Source of the DNA: Clostridia bacterium
GTDB taxonomy: Bacteria; Bacillota; Clostridia; Oscillospirales; Acutalibacteraceae
DNA: 64,000 nucleotides
Reading direction: 5' to 3'
Assembly: GCA_030526115.1 (NCBI GenBank)
Contig: JAUNDK010000001.1
Coordinates: 1-64,000, forward strand
Part shown: positions 61,299 through 64,000 of the stretch, one piece after another
How positions within the stretch are numbered: the stretch's first letter is position 1
Layout of the letters: every line of letters starts with the position of its first letter
Translations under genes and position numbers: made by a program
Notes under the pieces: generated by a model
What the model was told of the DNA's origin: nothing
Databases searched by the model: none
What the model saw: the letters and a program-made list of their open reading frames with translations, nothing else

Positions 61299-63518
61299 AT
61301 GCCAATACTTTTTAACGAAAAAGAAATGCTTTTCAAGCTGGATACACTTTCTTCCAGCTATATAATTCAGGTTTATGACGAAGGTTATCTGCTTCACCTT
61401 TACTACGGTGCGAAAATTCCCGATATGAATGTTAAAGGACTCGCATTTAAGGGTCTGCATACATCACATAACCCGGGCAACGAGATTATCAACAACCGTC
61501 TCGGCAACGATCAGGAATTCTCCATGGACCTTGCTCCGATGGAATATCCGACTTTCGGCGCAGGTGATTTCAGAACAAGCGCAATTCAGATTAAGAATTC
61601 CGCAGGAAACTCCGTAACAGACATCCGCTACAAGGGCCACAGAATATATGACGGCAAGCCTCAGCTTGAAGGACTTCCTGCCACATTCGCAAGAGAGGAC
61701 GAGGCCCAGACCCTCGAGATTTTCGCAGAGGATGCGGTAACAGGTGCCGCTGTTACACTCATTTACACAGTATTCGAGGGCTACGGCGCAATGGCAAGAA
61801 GTGTAAGAGTTACAAATACTTCCGATAAGGCGATGGACCTCGAGAAAGTATATTCCTGCTCCGTCGATTTCCCGGGTATGGATTATCAGATGGTAAACCT
61901 TTACGGCGAGTGGTTCGAGGAGAGGGAAGAGGTTCACCGCAACCTTCAGCACGGAACCCAGGGTATTTACTCCAAGCGTGGCGGTTCTTCCCACGAACAT
62001 AACCCGTTCCTTGCTCTCATCGGTCTCGATGCCACAGAGGAGCACGGCGAGTGCTACGGCTTCAACTTTGTTTACAGCGGAAACTTTGTAATGGAAGTTG
62101 ATGTTGACTGCCGCTGCTGTTCCCGTTTTACAGGCGGTATCAACCCTGAGACATTCAACTGGCACCTTGAGCCTGGTGAAACTTTCCAGGCTCCTGAGAT
62201 GGTCATGGTTTACTCCAACGAGGGTATGACAGGTATGTCCCACACCTTCCACAGACTATATATGAAGCACCTCATCCGCTCCAGATGGAGAGATGTTCGC
62301 CGTCCGGTTCTCATCAATTCATGGGAGGCAGCTTACTTTGATTTCGATGATGATAAGCTCGTCGCTTTTGCAGAAGAAGCAAAGGACCTCGGCATAGATA
62401 TGCTCGTCATGGATGACGGCTGGTTCGGTAAGAGAAACAATGACGACAGCTCCCTTGGTGACTGGTACGTAAATACAGATAAATTAAAGGGCGGACTTTC
62501 ATCCCTTATAGAGAGAGTAAATGCCCTCGGTCTCAAGTTCGGTATATGGTACGAGCCTGAGATGGTTTCCCCTGATTCCGACCTTTACCGTGCCCACCCT
62601 GACTGGTGCCTGCATGTTGAGGGCAGAGAGAAGAGCATAGCAAGAAATCAGCTTGTTCTCGATATGTCCCGTCAGGATGTAAGGGACAATCTCTTTGAGC
62701 AGATTGCTTCCGTATTCAGAAACAACAAGATTGATTATATCAAGTGGGACTTCAACCGCTCCCTCACAGAGGCAGCTTCCATGCTTCTTCCTGCAGAGAG
62801 ACAGGGCGAGGTTTTTCATCGCTTCGTACTCGGTACCTATGAGCTTATGGACAGATTCACAAGGGAATTCCCTGATGTTCTCTTTGAGAACTGCGCATCC
62901 GGCGGTGGAAGGTTTGATGCAGGTATGCTTTATTATTCCCCACAGATATGGACAAGTGACGATACCGATGCCATAGAGAGACTTTCCATTCAGTTCGGAA
63001 CAAGCCTTGTTTACCCTGTTTCCACTATGGGCGCCCATGTTGCCGACAGACCGAGAACACCGCTCGCCACAAGGGGAGATGTTGCTCTCATGGGTACTTT
63101 CGGTTACGAGCTTGACCCAAGAAAGTTAAGTGATGAGGACAAGGAGCTTGTAAAGAAGCAGATTGAGGAATACCACAGATATTACGATCTTATCCACTTC
63201 GGCGACCTTTACCGCCTTATCAAGCCTGTGGATAATGCATATCACTGCGCATGGCAGTATGTAAATGAGGAAAAGACAGAGACCCTTGTTACTGTTGTCA
63301 CAATGCGCCAGAGAAGAACACCGTTCTTCATTTTAAGACTTCGCGGTCTCGACCCGACAAAGCTCTACAAAGATATGGATACAGGTGAGATTTACTCCGG
63401 TGCCCTGCTCATGAATGCGGGTATCAACCTGACACCTCTCCACACAGGTGCAACAGACCATGCTCCGAGTACAGACGGCACAAGCCTCAAGAAGTACTTT
63501 AAAGAGCTTGGTAATTAA
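61299..63518 (+). CDS. Alpha-galactosidase, GH36
   Basis: Removes alpha-galactose from melibiose, raffinose or galactomannan. The 739-residue, intracellular enzyme has an N-terminal beta-supersandwich (about 1-320), then the catalytic barrel: LVMDDGWFGKRNNDDSSLGDW, WYEPEMVSPDSDLYRAHPDW, nucleophile Asp near 484 in IKWDFNRSLTEA, and acid/base Asp near 554 in WTSDDTDAIERL. CASGGGRFD and STMGAHVADRP are typical of GH36. A ggaggt site precedes the ATG; a weak promoter (TTGAAA 61239-61244) may be its own. No transporter or regulator is next to it. Confidence 0.94.
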   Translation: MPILFNEKEMLFKLDTLSSSYIIQVYDEGYLLHLYYGAKIPDMNVKGLAFKGLHTSHNPGNEIINNRLGNDQEFSMDLAPMEYPTFGAGDFRTSAIQIKNSAGNSVTDIRYKGHRIYDGKPQLEGLPATFAREDEAQTLEIFAEDAVTGAAVTLIYTVFEGYGAMARSVRVTNTSDKAMDLEKVYSCSVDFPGMDYQMVNLYGEWFEEREEVHRNLQHGTQGIYSKRGGSSHEHNPFLALIGLDATEEHGECYGFNFVYSGNFVMEVDVDCRCCSRFTGGINPETFNWHLEPGETFQAPEMVMVYSNEGMTGMSHTFHRLYMKHLIRSRWRDVRRPVLINSWEAAYFDFDDDKLVAFAEEAKDLGIDMLVMDDGWFGKRNNDDSSLGDWYVNTDKLKGGLSSLIERVNALGLKFGIWYEPEMVSPDSDLYRAHPDWCLHVEGREKSIARNQLVLDMSRQDVRDNLFEQIASVFRNNKIDYIKWDFNRSLTEAASMLLPAERQGEVFHRFVLGTYELMDRFTREFPDVLFENCASGGGRFDAGMLYYSPQIWTSDDTDAIERLSIQFGTSLVYPVSTMGAHVADRPRTPLATRGDVALMGTFGYELDPRKLSDEDKELVKKQIEEYHRYYDLIHFGDLYRLIKPVDNAYHCAWQYVNEEKTETLVTVVTMRQRRTPFFILRLRGLDPTKLYKDMDTGEIYSGALLMNAGINLTPLHTGATDHAPSTDGTSLKKYFKELGN

Positions 63519-63578
63519 CCTTTTTAAGTTGAGTGTTCTTAAGTAAATAACAAACATATCATGCAGAACGGAGGAGTT

Positions 63579-64000
63579 ATGAAAAGATTACTGCTGTCTT
63601 TAATCCTCTGCTTCTGCATGATTTTTTTATCTCTGCCCATAAATGCCGAAGAGATTTCAGAGGACAGATACGATGTGAATATAACAGGGCAGTTCCGTTA
63701 CGATTACGCCCGGAAGGTATTTGAACTCACAAATGAATACAGAGTATCTCAGGGAAAAGAGGAGCTTATTCTTGATGAATACCTGACGGAAAAAGCCATG
63801 CAGAGGGCGGCGGAAATATGTGTGAAATATTACCCTGCCCACGAAAGACCAAACGGTGCAAAGGGAACGAATATCATAATGGGTTACGGCACAGCGGTGG
63901 CGGAAAATATTGCCGCAGGTCAGCCCAATCCCACACGGGTTACAAACGCATGGATAAACTCCGAGGGGCACAGGCTAAATATTATGGGCGAAACAAAAGA
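63579..64000 (+). CDS. Secreted CAP (SCP/PR-1) domain protein, truncated by window end
   Basis: Start of an exported protein; only the first 140 codons are in the window. A signal peptide (MKRLLLSLILCFCMIFLSL, cut after NA near residue 24) precedes a CAP domain. ARKVFELTNEYRVSQGK is the standard beginning, PAHERPNG holds a His ligand, and AENIAAGQ with WINSEGHRLNIM gives Glu and the second His of the CAP tetrad. Cys12 falls inside the signal. Bacterial CAP proteins bind lipids or act on the envelope; the precise role is unknown. Clear ggagg site. The remaining part lies beyond 64000. Confidence 0.88.
   Translation, partial: MKRLLLSLILCFCMIFLSLPINAEEISEDRYDVNITGQFRYDYARKVFELTNEYRVSQGKEELILDEYLTEKAMQRAAEICVKYYPAHERPNGAKGTNIIMGYGTAVAENIAAGQPNPTRVTNAWINSEGHRLNIMGETK

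Noticed and set aside
61464-62252. 262-codon minus-strand ORF opposite the GH36 gene
   Set aside because: Shadow of the alpha-galactosidase; composition is typical of a reverse-complement frame.
1-64000. CRISPR arrays, tRNA, rRNA, T-box or other known riboswitches
   Set aside because: Scanned by eye for regular spaced repeats, tRNA-like cloverleaf ends and T-box motifs; nothing convincing was found, though small RNAs without strong sequence signatures could be missed.

Overview
The window looks like the chromosome of a low-to-mid GC, Gram-positive, anaerobic Clostridia-type bacterium, probably Oscillospiraceae/Ruminococcaceae-like from a gut or rumen. Evidence seen: an HPr kinase, PlsY/PlsC lipid synthesis, YlxM-Ffh-S16-KhpA, RNase Y-YmdB, a FakA-RecG pair, an EF-P/CD1247-family pair, a flavodiiron oxygen-detoxification protein, secreted GH5 endoglucanase and GH25 lysozyme, and near-consensus sigma-A promoters with 17-bp spacers. 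No prophage, insertion sequence, CRISPR array, rRNA or tRNA was recognised.

Layout. 1-2.1 kb: a small basic protein, a Cys-rich small-domain protein, an orphan double-glycine-leader peptide with a consensus promoter, and ornithine carbamoyltransferase. 2.4-7.9 kb: orphan oligopeptide-binding protein, D-aminoacylase, RidA, and a plsY-plsC pair. 8.1-17 kb: hprK-murB-(AEC transporter)-rapZ-dnaE-pfkA, a familiar Clostridia locus but without glmR/yvcK and whiA between rapZ and dnaE. 17-20.3 kb: rpsU, yqeG, M24 peptidase, efp, CD1247-like protein. 20.4-25.5 kb: an intracellular GH106-like glycosidase divergent from a secreted GH5 cellulase, followed by a YdiB-type shikimate/quinate dehydrogenase. 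25.6-32.8 kb: RNase HI, an anchored cysteine-peptidase-like protein with an Asp/Tyr tail, a lipoprotein, then overlapping recD2-comF-MreB-like genes. 32.9-38.1 kb: a 1743-residue modular cell-wall lysozyme. 38.3-44 kb: esterase, APH-type kinase, a lone holin, and a lipoprotein/M29 aminopeptidase/thioesterase operon. 44-46.5 kb: khpA, rpsP, ffh, ylxM. 47-52.6 kb: threonine aldolase, ComEC lacking a recognisable nuclease domain, holA, toprim protein, YgjP-like metalloprotease. 53-59.8 kb: rny, ymdB, fakA, recG (apparently ACG-initiated), DUF4870-like membrane protein. 60-64 kb: flavodiiron protein, GH36 alpha-galactosidase, and the start of a secreted CAP-domain protein.

What stands out is non-coding. 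A modular dispersed repeat family occupies about 10.07-10.42, 41.56-41.77 and 46.96-47.15 kb, with fragments at 5.8 kb. A palindromic MITE-like element lies at 46.8 kb, and four consecutive short hairpins precede the holin gene. Other items for follow-up are the ACG start of recG behind a terminator, the orphan GG-leader peptide, a 21-bp palindrome just downstream of the ylxM start site, a predicted 5'-terminal hairpin on the rny mRNA, and an AT-rich, insertion-bearing segment in holA. No complete undescribed multi-gene system is evident. All family calls come from reading motifs by eye, without database searches.
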